This document shows positions 22,594 through 34,159 of a DNA stretch of 64,000 bases, piece after piece. The notes beneath the pieces were generated by a model that saw only the letters and a program-made list of their open reading frames with translations, searched no databases and had not been told where the DNA came from. Origin of the DNA: Amphirosellinia nigrospora (taxonomy: Eukaryota; Ascomycota; Sordariomycetes; Xylariales; Xylariaceae); assembly GCA_004123355.1 (NCBI GenBank), contig SCHM01000002.1, positions 7,289,569 to 7,353,568 of the forward strand, given 5' to 3'. How positions within the stretch are numbered: the first letter of the stretch is position 1; each line of letters opens with the position of its first letter. The translations under genes were made by a program, and so were the position numbers.

Positions 22594-25500
22594 ATGTCGG
22601 CTCTTCCAGAAAACTGGGTGTCTGGTTACGATGGCCAGCGGTGGTTTTTCCAATACGAACCAACGGGGATGATACAATACCATTTTCCTCAGGAGGGAGA
22701 CGAATACGCCGAGTTTATGCTTGATGTCGGGACCGGACCGATTAAGCTCACCCCGGAAGATAGCTTAGCAATCGAACGAGAAACTAAGCGAAGAAGTATT
22801 TCTGGTTTCGATCATGATACAAAAAGTGGCCTTAAAACAAGCGGGAGCAAGAAGGAGAAGAAGAAAAGTGCGGTTATCGAGGAGGAGTTTGGTATGAGCG
22901 CTACCGGCTATTTTGATAGTTCTGCGTATTTCCCGGATAACTTCAACAGTATTAGTCCTCTCGGGACGATGAGTCTGAAGACAGTGAGTCGATCCTTAAT
23001 CCATAGACGAGCCATGACGGACTCGCTAGAAACGAGGATAGGCGAATAAATCCATTAACCTCGAATATCCAACTAGTTGCCGTTGAGCTCCCTGAAAGTA
23101 CCCGGTCCCCCGTTGGGTTTGTCGCCGAACTCGCTACACAAGAGACAGTCAAGTGCGCAGAAGAACTTGCACCAGTCGAACTAGACGCAACATCTTATGC
23201 GCCAGCGCCGATTCAGACAAACATGGGTCCAGAACCGGCCGAACTTCCCACATATCGGACTCCTGTAGAAGACAAGACGCTTCTTATTTCAAAGCCTACA
23301 CAACCTGCCATGCGGCCGGTGGATTCATATCCACTTACATCTGCTTCTTTCGCTTACCCGCCATTGAATTCCGGCGCGAGTCCCGCCAATGGCGTTTCAC
23401 CCGGCGCCATGTCAATAGGGAGAAAGCCGGTTCCGTCGAGTGCGAACTCGGCCGACGTTGGGCAAAACAAGTACCAACCGTGGAACCCGGCGCAAGGTGT
23501 TGTTGCGCAACAATCTCAGACGCAAAACAAGCCACCTGAGACCCTGCCACAAACATCTATTCTTCAGAACCAGGACAGTGAACTTGGAGGGTTCGGCCGG
23601 AAGAATTCACAAAATCATGAGTTGTCGATGTTAGGAAACGTCCCTCCCACCTTAGCACCCCCTACAGAACCCAGAAAACCTACGGCCGCTGAAGCCTCAC
23701 CAACTAAAGACCCTGAGACCTCGTCCATTCCAGCAGTTCTACAGCCAGCTCATCACTTAGGAGAGGTGCCAAACTCGCTCGGTACCAACCAGCAAGTTAT
23801 ACCTGGGAGTCAAGCGAGGCATGATAGTATCTCAGTTCCAGTTTCAAGCCATCATCCGTCTGTATTAAAACCTGGTGGCAGCCAGTCAAGTAGTAATCCC
23901 CAGGGAGCGAAGGTAAGTATGCTCAAGGGAGCATACTTCCTCACCATCCTCCTGAGCAGGTGATTCAGGCCTCGACCCCCCCTATCGGCCAGCCAAATAT
24001 TACAAAAGTTAATACCTTACCAATCATCTACCATCTCCTCACTCAAAAATGAACGGTTCCCCAGGCTTTCTATTTTCCATGAGATACCCAGCAACTCGAA
24101 CTCTTCGAATCACGGCACAAACGTTTGTCCAGAAGATAACCCCAAGCCGAACGTTGCGCCCCAAACTTCTAACTCCAACCCGATAACCTCGCAGTCACAT
24201 ACCAGTGTTGATGAGCAGATACCCGTGGTTGCACACATTGAACTTTGTCAAACGACATTCCTCAAAAAGTTCCCAGGTTTCGTCAATTGGCCCTGAAACT
24301 CCCTTAGTCAAGCCGGCTTTGACGGGTTCCGACGAGATCTCTGAAGTGATCTCTGTCATTAGCAGCTTTACACCTCAAGAGACTTCATTGTCAAGCTCGC
24401 AATCTCCTCAGCATCCAGTTCATACAAGCATTGGGGATAACAGTAAGCCAAGCCCAACTTCGATGAGCGGAAGGTGCGGGTGTGCCAACAAATGTTGCTA
24501 CTGGTGCAAAACCACAACAGATAAATCCGCAGGCCATAAATATGCAACAACCTAGTACTGCCTCTCCGCTACACAACTCGGTTACCTCTTCACCTGCCAA
24601 TATTTCTAAACCAACCGCAGCCACAACGACCCCTATGAGCCAATCGAATGGGATTACGTCTCCAAGCAATGCCGGAATGCCAACTACGCAACCAAATGTA
24701 CAAGCGAATCACCATCCATCACCACTAATCCAGGGATCATCGAGCCAGAATCAGCACCCCTCTTCGTCACTACCATCTCAGGTCGGAAACTCGGGTAAGT
24801 TTTCAATGTCGCCAGGCCCATTGAAACCTCAAGGCACAGTGTCGACCCCTTTACCCCCACATGCCTCTACTGCTAGCGTGCCTGGTCGTCCGCCCTCTCA
24901 AGCAAGTAATGTTGCACACGCCAATCCACCTCAGTTTGGAGCTCACAACAATACCATTCACAATATGAATCATGCCGTACAACAAACGCAAGTCAACATG
25001 CCAGCTTCCCATGTAAATGGACCTACTCAAATTCCCGTTGCAACGTCCGTACAACAAGCGCTCCATCACCCCTTGGGCAAAGCAACGGTCGTCCGCACTC
25101 GATAATTGGGGCCCCTACATTTGGACATTCGCAGTCTGCTATTCCAAAACCACAATTGCAACATTCAGTGCCAGCAGGGCAGTCAAGTCAGCAACCGACC
25201 GTCCAGCCATCCGCCGGACACCAGGTTGCCGGCTCAAATACAGCACAGGTTTCATCGCAACCACCCTATCAACATTCGTCGCCCGTGACGCAATCCGTCT
25301 CACCTATTGAGAGTCAAGTATCTTCCCCGGCTCAGTCGATAGCGTCTCTTCATGTCTCGCAGTCCTCTACCCCGGCTAGCACATTTGCCACCATGAATAA
25401 TCACACTGGTCCTCATGTCAGTGCCAACCAAACAAATATAGCACCAATTAGGCCTTCGTCAGTTCCAGCCCATGCTCTCTCTCAGCAAATAGGGAGCGGA

Positions 25501-27846
25501 ACGCCTCCTGTCGGTTTCCATTCGAAACCATCTACGCCAGTTGGAATTGCGCACGCCCAGACGTCCCCAACGCCAAATCCATCCGCCAAGCCCTATCCGA
25601 TGCTTCCTGGCCAGATAACGCCCCTTCCATCGCAGGTCGGATCCGCCCCTTTCCGCCACCTCCACAGCAGTCGATACAAACCACACCAGGAGGCCGGCCC
25701 AGCATCATGCAGTATTGGGTCAGGCGAATCCAGTGTTGAACCCCCGCAGGGAAGTCTAGTATATGGGCCAGCTTTGTCCCAAGCACAGATGAAGCCACCG
25801 CAACACCAAAATGGAGGATTCCAGCCTTCAGCTAATCAGCCCCAACCGCAACACATGGTATCTTATCCACCAACTGGTCAGCCCCACAACTCACAATCTG
25901 CAGGGAGCTCGCCGGCAGTTGGACAACAACAAATGTTTCCGCCGCCGCCGTCAGTGGCTCAAGCACAGCAACTTCCACAAAGCCCTGGAGTTACCTCTCC
26001 TATAACCACAGCTCCAGGGAAACCGTTTAACTCCGCACAAGCCACGGCCGCTCTCACAGATGCAGGTAAAGGAATGAAGAAATGGGCTAAGAAGGTGTGG
26101 AAAAACCCTGGCCTTAAGCAATCAGCGGTTGGATTTGGCGGGGCCGTTAGTAAGTACTACCTTATGTCGCTTTCATCTTGTTTTGCCAAAAGTGAGAGGA
26201 ATGTCTCCTATTTGGCTTTGTTCTGACCTTTGGAGTTCCACACTGCCCTAAATATCTACAAATTTGTTAAAGGGAAATCACTGACAATTTTGAAGTGGCC
26301 GAGTCCATGGGAGTCAGCGGCGCCGCTGGTGCTAAACTTGCGAATAGTCTCTTCGCAAGTGCAACCCGCCCGCCATTGGCTCATGCGCAGACGGCACCAG
26401 CACAGGCTCATGGCGTCCCGGCTGCTGCTCCTCAACACCAGCAGGTACAAATAGGCCAGCAACACCAACCAGGCAAACCACCACCATTACACCCACAGCC
26501 AAATCATCACCCAGGACAGCCCCAGCTTGGGCACCCCAACTTGGACATGTTCAGCCTGGTCATCCCCAGTCTGGTTATCCCCAATCTGCTCATCCCCATC
26601 AACCCGGCCATCCTCAACCCGGACATCCTCAACCTGCTCATCCTCAATTAGGTCATCAACCCGGTCATCCTCAACTTGGGCACCCCAGCCTGGGCATCCC
26701 CAGCCAGGTCATCCCCAACCAGGTCATCCCCAACCAGGTCATTCTCAACCAGGTCATCCCCAACCAGGTCATTCTCAACCAGGTCATCCTCAATTAGGTC
26801 ATCAACCCGGGCATCCTCAGTCCAGCCATTCTCAGCCAGGTCATTCTCAACCAGGTCCCCAGCCTGGGCATCCCCAACCAGGTCATCCTCAACCCGGGCA
26901 TCCTCAACCCGGTCCCCACACCCGACTCAACTTCAATCAGGACAAATACAGCTGAGTTATGCTCAATCAGGCCATGCCCAACTTGGACACCAACAGCCCG
27001 GCCACCCTCAACCAGCACACCAGCCAGTCGGGGCTCAGATGTCGGGTCGACCTCCTATTGCCCAGAATCCCAATTAAATACCGGAGTAGCTTAAACTTTA
27101 ATGCTCAAGCTCAGGCACAAGTTGGATTTAAACCAGCAACAACAGCATCCTTCGATTCAACCAACCATGGTCAATATTCCGTTGCCGCCACCGGCCTCCG
27201 ATGACTAATTTTGGGGCTCACAACACTCAAGTACAGGCACAAGGACAGGTGAATGTTGACGACGGCCAATTTGGCTACCGCTGCTGTGATACTCGGCTCT
27301 GCTGTTGGTTCCGCCTTTCATCAAAACAATTCCCAGCCACAGCACGGACATGGCCAATCGGGCCAAGCACCACACTCTGAATCACACGGGGGTGGAAATC
27401 ATGGATATGCTACCGCAGGGCATATGGTGGGGCTCATGAGCAGACGTACGGTTATGGTTTATCCGTTCCACCTCCACCCAGCCATCTACACGGACAACAG
27501 TTACATGGCAACTGACACAGCCTATACTGATAACTCGAGTTATGCTGTGAACAATACCTACGTCGAAAAATACGGAGGTCATAAATAACCATCTCTATCG
27601 ACACTCAAACATCAGTTGTCACGGATATGACGTACAATAATACTGATTACGCCGATACTACTCATATAGCGTACAGAAGTCACTAGCGTGGCGGTGGATG
27701 TTGATGTCAGCTCGGTAGTCTATACCGATACTGGTGCCACAGGGTTCAGCATGGACGAGAGCGTCACTGTAGCCTCGAGCAGTGACATTGCGGCAGGGTC
27801 AGGTGATTACTCCGGTAGTGGTTGGGGAGACTTTTTTGATTTTTGA
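22594..27846 (+). CDS. Large WW-domain, Pro/Gln/Ser-rich low-complexity protein
   Basis: The N-terminus [20 protein letters not shown] followed by [15 protein letters not shown] is a WW domain variant in which the second Trp is replaced (QYHFP), as in several fungal WW proteins. More than 1000 residues of Pro/Gln/Ser/Asn/His-rich disordered sequence follow. Then comes a conserved-looking helical patch ([20 protein letters not shown] ... [18 protein letters not shown]) with Gly-rich, possibly membrane- or aggregate-associating character. A minisatellite encodes HPQPG-type pentads (about 26520-26930), and the C-terminus is [13 protein letters not shown]. Introns: 26150-26295 (branch CTGAC) and one starting at 23913. 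The frame slips repeatedly (for example at 25075, in three steps between 25640 and 25740, and in the minisatellite). The steps I traced are single missing bases in runs. Function unknown; the WW domain suggests binding of Pro-rich partners. Exact exon structure is not certain. Confidence 0.75.
26519..26930 (+). repeat. Coding minisatellite, HPQPG-type pentapeptide repeat
   Basis: About 25-30 tandem 15-nt units close to CATCCCCAACCAGGT encode [15 protein letters not shown] variants inside the WW-domain protein gene. The units are near-identical in the middle and degenerate outside. The array spans several reading frames in the given sequence, consistent with single-base slips. Confidence 0.85.
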
Positions 27847-28980
27847 TGATAAGCCGCTACCTCCTTGATAATAGAAGGGAGTATCTGAGACGCCCCTATC
27901 TACTTGAACCAGCTAGACCTTGTTCACAGACCTCGTGCGGTCATCCTTTTTAAGCGTTGTTGTTAGAGTACGAGCGATAATGAGTTTGGATTTAATTATC
28001 ATGATACCAGTATTGCAAGCGGGATGAAAAATTTTAGGGTAGCAAACCGGTATGAATTAAATATCACTAAAGATGCTGTACGAATGTGACGTCCCTTTGT
28101 GAATAGCCTCGGAATACAAATGAATGCCCTCTAATCTAGATCTTAACATAAGAAGGCGATCATTTTGCCTAGCTTCGTACCTAGGTTCATATACTAATGA
28201 TGCATGTCTTAACAAGAGCATATGTCCTCAACAGAGGTATCTAAATATCACTTGGATAAGTCAATAAGTCTGTGAGATAAACTTGTTAGAGGGGCTGCCG
28301 GGTTTGCGCAATTCCCCCCTTATTCGTCTACTGAATTTGTTCTTTTTTGACTCCATCTCTTCCGTAACCTGTTCAATCTCCACCGTCGCTAAGAATGTGT
28401 CATCCCAGTTCTTTTTCAAGTGGCTAGCGAGCTTGACACAGATCTGGAAATTTTGATCATACGATACAATGCCAAAGGAAAAAAACATACCGATGGCGTC
28501 ATTCAGTATTTCTCAGCGATCCGTCTCAGCTTAGTGCGAAGAAGAAAAACAACTGAAAGTATCAGCCGCTCTAATCAGAACCACCACCGTTAGGTAGTAG
28601 ACACAAGACCAGAAATACAATATGAGGAGATGAAATAAGAACAGTCGTCAGACCTCCTCTACGTCAGTAAGGGCAGAAAGAGTTCAAAAAAAGGACAACA
28701 CCAAAAAAAGGTAAAACGTACAACACCATGGGTTTACTGGTCATCACCGACCTAACTACTAATCTGGTACTAGCAAGAGCTATAGTAGACTCATGCTACG
28801 TGTTACAGAATAGGTACCAGATCTTGTCAAACGATAGAACAGAACAACCGTTCTCAGAAAACCGAACGCTATATCAGGTTGGCGTTTATACCCATTTGGT
28901 GATGGGAGGCAGACATGGATATAAAGCGAACAGTTTTCCAGCCGTAGACTAAACTGTCTGTTTTAAACAATAAGATCCCA
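27847..28980. other. Intergenic DNA
   Basis: 3' flank of the WW gene. An ACCTAGGT palindrome at 28179-28186. A 75-aa minus-strand frame (28261-28488) and a 74-aa plus-strand frame with a good start context (28728-28952) are present but have no recognisable domain, so I do not call them genes. Confidence 0.45.
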
Positions 28981-28984
28981 TAAT

Positions 28985-29640
28985 TTCATCGTCGGCCCTG
29001 GCGCAGGTTGATTGGCTATATGAGAGTTTAGAAGGGGCTCGAAGTGACGAGACCCCTTCTGCTTGCAAGCTCGTTAAGAGGGTATTGGGTAGTGTTGGGC
29101 GGCTAGAGCTTATATTCGCGGTTCCGATAGCCGAGCGGCTTAAAGCAGCGGATCTAGGTTCCAGGAGCCCGGTAAATCACCGCGCTTTCGATGGCCAACT
29201 CTGAAATGCGTTCACAGGGACCTCTTCGCATTTGCCCTTTACCAACTATGGGTTACCCCTAGAAGTTGGGAGTAAGGGTCTGCGCGATAGACAAGCCGTT
29301 ATTCTCAGAGTCAAGCGTTATCGGTGACGCCCAATCTTGACGTAATGTCTACCATGACAGCTCTATCGTGGAACATGAATGTTTGGTATGAGGGCTTTGA
29401 GATGTCTCAGAACGATTGGTCGTATTGACTAGCTGGTGTTCGAACACTGCGGCCGTAATCTTGGGCTGGATGATTGTAACGTAACAGCACCGGGAAGGGC
29501 ACAAAACCAAGCGGGTTTTAAATCATGCTCACTTCCTTAGATTGCTAAGAATAAATCTCCGAGTGCCCTCGCAAGGGAGCCGGTACGAGCCGTAGTCGGT
29601 TGGGAGGCGAGACTTCCCGCCTTAGCTATGAGCAAACAAT
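28985..29640 (+). ncRNA. Candidate structured non-coding RNA or relic (unassigned)
   Basis: This 650-bp stretch is richer in G+C than its flanks, has no long ORF and contains several strong hairpins. The best is 29031-29059, GAAGGGG-CTCG paired with CGAG-A-CCCCTTC around AAGTGA; CCCT-CGCA-AGGG lies at about 29567-29578. A near-perfect pol III A-box (TAGCCGAGCGG) sits at 29128-29138, but no matching B-box lies at tRNA distance; a GTGTTCGAACAC word occurs 300 bp on. I could not match it to RNase P, SRP, U3 or telomerase RNA. The strand is a guess from the A-box; a degenerate tRNA-derived repeat is the main alternative. Confidence 0.25.
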
Positions 29641-31748
29641 TCCATAAGACGCTGTTGATTATATCCCTAATGCGTGAAAATGGCATCTAAAGAATACAGG
29701 GATTGCATCATATTTAATATTATCATTGGCTAGAATTATTGGAAGCAATATAATAAGTTTAAAGTGTTCAATCCAAGATTGGATGCAAAAATGGAGAGAC
29801 GAATAGGGAAAAAAATGAAAACCCCATAACACCATGTTGACTCTCCTTGATTTGAAAACGGAGTATCCTATGCGCTTCGTAATTCTTCATGTTCGTAGTA
29901 CTGCACTTTGCCGCTCATTCCAAGATCCGAATGCTTCCACAAAAAAAAACCCGATGGGCGAACTGGGCTTGGACACAGCGTGACGATAACCTGATATGGA
30001 CACAAATGGTAAGCTCAAGACAGCGAGATGGCCACGGTCGACTGAATATGCGCCCCTCGGCGCGTATCTCGAGTCGCGAATTGGCGTACTGCGGCTAGCG
30101 GGATCGCAATACCTCAGGTCGTTGCGCGAGAAGTTGCGAGCAATATGATTAGTAATTTGTTCTTGAAATGCGTACAGTATAACGAGAGTATGGGCTGCTG
30201 ATCGAACGACACGACCCAACTAGCCGTAATACGGCGTAATATGGGGTTTCTGCTACCACGTTGCACGGGTTTGCTCGCAATTGGAATGCCACCTGGCAAA
30301 CAGCACCGCCACCTAAGATTAAGCGGAATCACTTCTGTATCCGATGATTGTGTCTCGTCTCGCCCTCGATGGCTCAAAGAGAACTGTGATGCCGCTGCCC
30401 TTACTTTTCTTCGCTTGGTGGCGGGTGCGGATGACGCACAAAGAACGCAACGCAAACAACAATAATAAAGAAATATACCACATAGCCGCTTATTTACCCG
30501 TACCGCGCTGACCAATTGGTCGTGAATACGATGCACTTGGTTTCTATGCAATTCGATAGGGCCGTGGAACATGTCAGTAATACTAGAAGAGACTATAATT
30601 AGATCTCGTACGAAGGGATCTCATTCGGGATCTGCTTCGAGTTCGGGCGCCACAATATCGATCTTATCTTCGGGATAACGCGCGCGTTGGACAAGGTCGT
30701 GTAAGAATGCCATTGAAGTCTCTGATAGCCGACCGGGGCCAAATGCTGACAACGTGCATCGGTAAAACAGAGCCGCACGCACGCACACACGCATCAGCAG
30801 CTGGCCAGCCACTTGGAAGACTTCAGCTGGTCAGCTGTCAGAGAGCTGATTAGCGACGCCTTGCCTTCGTAGGACTATTCTCGTGTTATGTAGCTGGACA
30901 CGAGCGTCGGAAAGGCAATGTTTTCTGCGCTGACCACTATAGTATGACAATAGCCGCTGTCCAATCATTGTCTCTGCTCATCCCATGTCGTAGGCTTTCA
31001 GGCGGTGAGAAGTCCTGGACAAGGCATGCCTGCCCAGCCAGCCACGTGGAATGGGAAGTACTATCGCTCATGAATTGATGGAATTTTGTAGAATTCTACT
31101 GTCGGCCGTGGTTGTGGCAGACATTCGGATGTTCGGTTCTAGTAAGTGTGTGTGTAAGTGCGTAAGTGCGGAGGATGGAATTTGGTAGGCGGGGACGTGT
31201 TTTCGGTGCTCTGGGCAGATCTGGGCCTGCCTGAGGAATTACAAGAGCCCACTCCTGCACCGCCCCGTGCTGCGCTGTCATTCATCCGCGCTGCCGGGAC
31301 GGCGGCATCTGCAGGCGTCGATCACTTCGTATTCCTAGGGTTTCCTTAGTCGGGCTCTTTTAAGCAGTAGCGTGATGACTTATGCGAGCTACGTCAAAGT
31401 CGAAAGAGAGGAGAGGGGACGTGTAGATCAGCTCTTTCCTTCCCGCACATATTGTAGATGCATGTTCGTACGTGGTACATACGATAATAGCTCTTACCCT
31501 TAGGTCAGGTCAGGTTACGAGCTGGATGGGGACTTCTTTGTTCGCATCTACAGTGTCGTCATAGCATGAATATAAATATATATAACAAGTCGCTTTCTGC
31601 TCAGGTTTTTTCATACCCACATTCAATCAACACTACACGCACGCTAACTCAACCACCCTTGCTATCAACAAGCATAATCATTAAGGTTATAAAAGGCATC
31701 AACACCGCAGACAACATCATCACTGCCAGACTCATCACCGTCACCACA
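29641..31748. other. Intergenic DNA upstream of the secreted-protein gene
   Basis: No supported gene. Several overlapping small frames (for example the 152-aa minus-strand frame 30114-30572) show no domain, no splice-supported extension and irregular composition. The last 190 bp before 31749 are AC-rich, as in fungal 5' leaders. Confidence 0.45.
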
Positions 31749-32234
31749 ATGCCCTCTATCAAGACTCTCGCCGCAACTGCTTTGGCCGGCCTCTTGCCGC
31801 TCGCCTCATCATCACCCATGATCAGCGCCCTCCATACGCCAGCGACTGTAGTTGCCGGAGAAAACTTCACGGCAACCCTCAACACATCCATCTACATCCA
31901 GAACTGGGAGGACTTCAGCATCATCTGGGGCTTGGCACCCACACAATACGGCGGCCAGGGCTCCGACGGCGAAATTTACATCGGTACGCAGATCGGGTAC
32001 ACCCCCCTGTACGGAACCGACACGCGAAGCTCAACAGCTTCACTGTCGATGTCGGCATCCCTGAGAACCAGCCTGCAGGTGATTGGTTGCTCGTCGGTGC
32101 TGTACCTTACCTCGTCGGTGTGAGTAGTTCCATCTCCTTTGTTTTCTCTTTATCAGTGCTAACACCTAAAACTATAGGCCTCTGGATCGACTAATCTTCG
32201 TTCTTTCAACACTACAATCAAAATTACCAACTAA
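31749..32234 (+). CDS. Small secreted protein (effector-like)
   Basis: An N-terminal signal peptide (MPSIKTLAATALAGLLPLAS, cleavage around SSS-P) is followed by a compact, aromatic- and Gly-rich domain of about 120 aa with several N-glycosylation sequons (NFT, NTS). It ends VPYLVG + ASGSTNLRSFNTTIKITN, with an intron at 32120-32177 (GTGAGT donor, CTATAG acceptor) between the two parts. The alternation of beta-type segments (FTVDVGIPENQPAGDWLLVG) is reminiscent of small secreted beta-sandwich proteins such as the NIS1-like family, but I see no diagnostic motif and make no firm assignment. No cysteine pattern is visible. One base appears missing near 32025 (the AA of CGAAGC), after which the natural frame resumes. 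About 145 aa. Confidence 0.7.
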
Positions 32235-32993
32235 GAACCTCGCGCTCCGATAAGAAGTATGCAAGATCCTGATACTATTGGTTCTGTATTACATGCTTCT
32301 TAAGAAACACGAATGAAGCATTTTAAGTATTGGGTCGGCGTTCATGGCAAACACAGCGTCATCAAAATGGGTACGCATATGGTAAAGGGTTGGTATGAAC
32401 GTGGATAAATACCTGAGTAGCGCTAGCATTAGAATAGACATTAATCACAATAATTGAGCCAGCCGTTGCGCTGGCATACCTCATACGCCGATCTCTGGTC
32501 GCTGATTGCATGATCATCTAGTTGTAGGTTCGTCAAGGTTTATATGTTGACCCCGCTGTGGTATGTATGATAGACAAAAGTGTCAGAGTTGCTGGTCTTG
32601 GATATATAGGTCCGGTGATTTATGTCGAGTCATGTTAGGACATCGACATGGCAGCTCTTTTATCCCTGTTGTCTTTTAACGAAAGACTGCTGCGGCTGAT
32701 ACTGTCATGATCTCTGTTCCGGTTTCTCGGGTCTCTTATTGGGATTGGCCTCTTCTTCGGCTATACTTTGCTCCCGACCCCGACCCAGAGGGGGCGAACA
32801 ATGAAACATCTTCTTTGGATTCGAATTCGACGTTGAGTTTACATTTATGCAAGCGAGACTGGATCTCGGGCAATCCGGCTGGCGGCTGCGTTCTCTCCTA
32901 ATGGCGCAATGACCGCGCAACTGTCTGTCTTAATCCTCGTGGGTCACCATCAAGTATGAGTAGTGACAGCTTTGGAGGTCGCAGTCTGTTCCA
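32235..32993. other. Intergenic region between convergent genes
   Basis: 3' flanks of the secreted-protein gene (+) and UBC7 (-). No gene, repeat or RNA recognised. Confidence 0.5.
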
Positions 32994-33556
32994 CTAGAGT
33001 CCCAACATCCGGCGGACACCATCACGCACTCGCTGCTCATACTGGGCGCGATTTTCTCGCCACATCTTGGCCGCTTCTATGTTGGCCGGGCTCTCGTCGT
33101 TAGGTTCGGCTAGCATGCTCATGACGGAGATGAGGATCTTTTCGACGGACTGGATGGGACTCCAGCGCTCGGAGGCGTGCTCATATTGGTTTGGGTCGTC
33201 ACCGGGCGGGTGGAGGATCGAGATACACACAACGCCATTAGCGTAGACTACAACACCAAGATGGTTGTCAGCTGATGGTCCGCGCCTGAGCCTACGGGGA
33301 TGGACGGACCGTTTGGGTGAAAGATCTCCCCCAGAAAGGTCATCTTTGGTGGTGCTAGGGGGTAATCCCTCGGGAACTTGAGCTCGGCGGGGAAGATGCC
33401 GCCCTCGAAAGGGGTGCCTTCGGGGCCTTGGATAAGGGCTTCCCACACGAACATGTCATCTTCACTGACGGGGCCAGCGGTGATGCCCTCGGGAGGGTTG
33501 GTCGAGAGCGCCTTGTATTCCCCAAGAAGCCGACGATGGGCTGTCGTCTGCGCCAT
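32994..33556 (-). CDS. ubc7: Ubiquitin-conjugating enzyme E2, Ubc7/UBE2G type
   Basis: Two exons (33310-33556 and 32994-33247; intron 33248-33309) encode 166 aa, the usual length of Ubc7. The UBC fold is complete: [20 protein letters not shown], the [20 protein letters not shown] core, the HPN motif split by the intron (HPN then VYANG), and the catalytic Cys in [12 protein letters not shown]. The acidic insertion [13 protein letters not shown] after the catalytic site distinguishes the Ubc7/UBE2G and Cdc34 groups from shorter E2s. Ubc7 charges ubiquitin for ER-associated degradation with membrane E3 ligases (Hrd1/Doa10) and the Cue1 activator. No frame slip. The C-terminus (RRMLGL) has no tail extension, favouring Ubc7 over Cdc34. 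Confidence 0.95.
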
Positions 33557-34159
33557 GGTGATGGCGATAGTGATGGGTTGAGAGTATGGTGTGGGAGGGG
33601 ATGTTCTGTATGATTACCTAGGTAGGCAGGCAGTCGAGCTATATCGGTATGCGACGGGAAGAGACTAGGTAATCAATGATGACACGTAACAAAGGGATGT
33701 GTGATGGGGTTAATATTTTTTTCTAGTTGTGTTGATGGATAAACCTTACGAAGTGGTGTCTACATGAACCATGATAAGGCAGACATCTCTTCAATCCTGA
33801 TACTTTCTGTATGTCGTCCGCCAGGCCCGCGAATAGCTAGGTAGGTTCAGTAATGGATATCTGGACCGCTTATGTAATTGGCATATGACAACCTGGGTAC
33901 ATGTCCGGTATGATGTAATCTCAATTAAGATCCATGGAGAGTACAAATACTTGCAGTTGATACAGCAGCGACCCGGATTTTACCCGCCTAAGGCTTAATT
34001 AAAGCTTAAGGCCTGCGGGTTGACGCAGTGGATACAACGTCGGTACGTACCACTGTGCCGAGACGAAGCCTCAAATTCCACCATTTTTGGAGCTTTAGAG
34101 ATTCAGCTTTTGCTCCAACTTCCGATGGTCGCCAGGTTGCGAGATAGGACATAGGTACC
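33557..34159. other. Divergent intergenic region
   Basis: Shared upstream region of UBC7 (-) and the Mmc1-like gene (+). It contains an ACCTAGGT palindrome at 33616-33623 and the TTAATTAAAGCTTAAG sequence near 33996. Nothing else supported. Confidence 0.5.

Noticed and set aside
28728-28952. 74-aa ORF with good start context as a small gene
   Set aside because: No recognisable motif or signal peptide and no intron-supported extension.
30114-30572. 152-aa minus-strand ORF as a gene
   Set aside because: No domain, no splice support, and opposite-strand frames of similar length overlap it.
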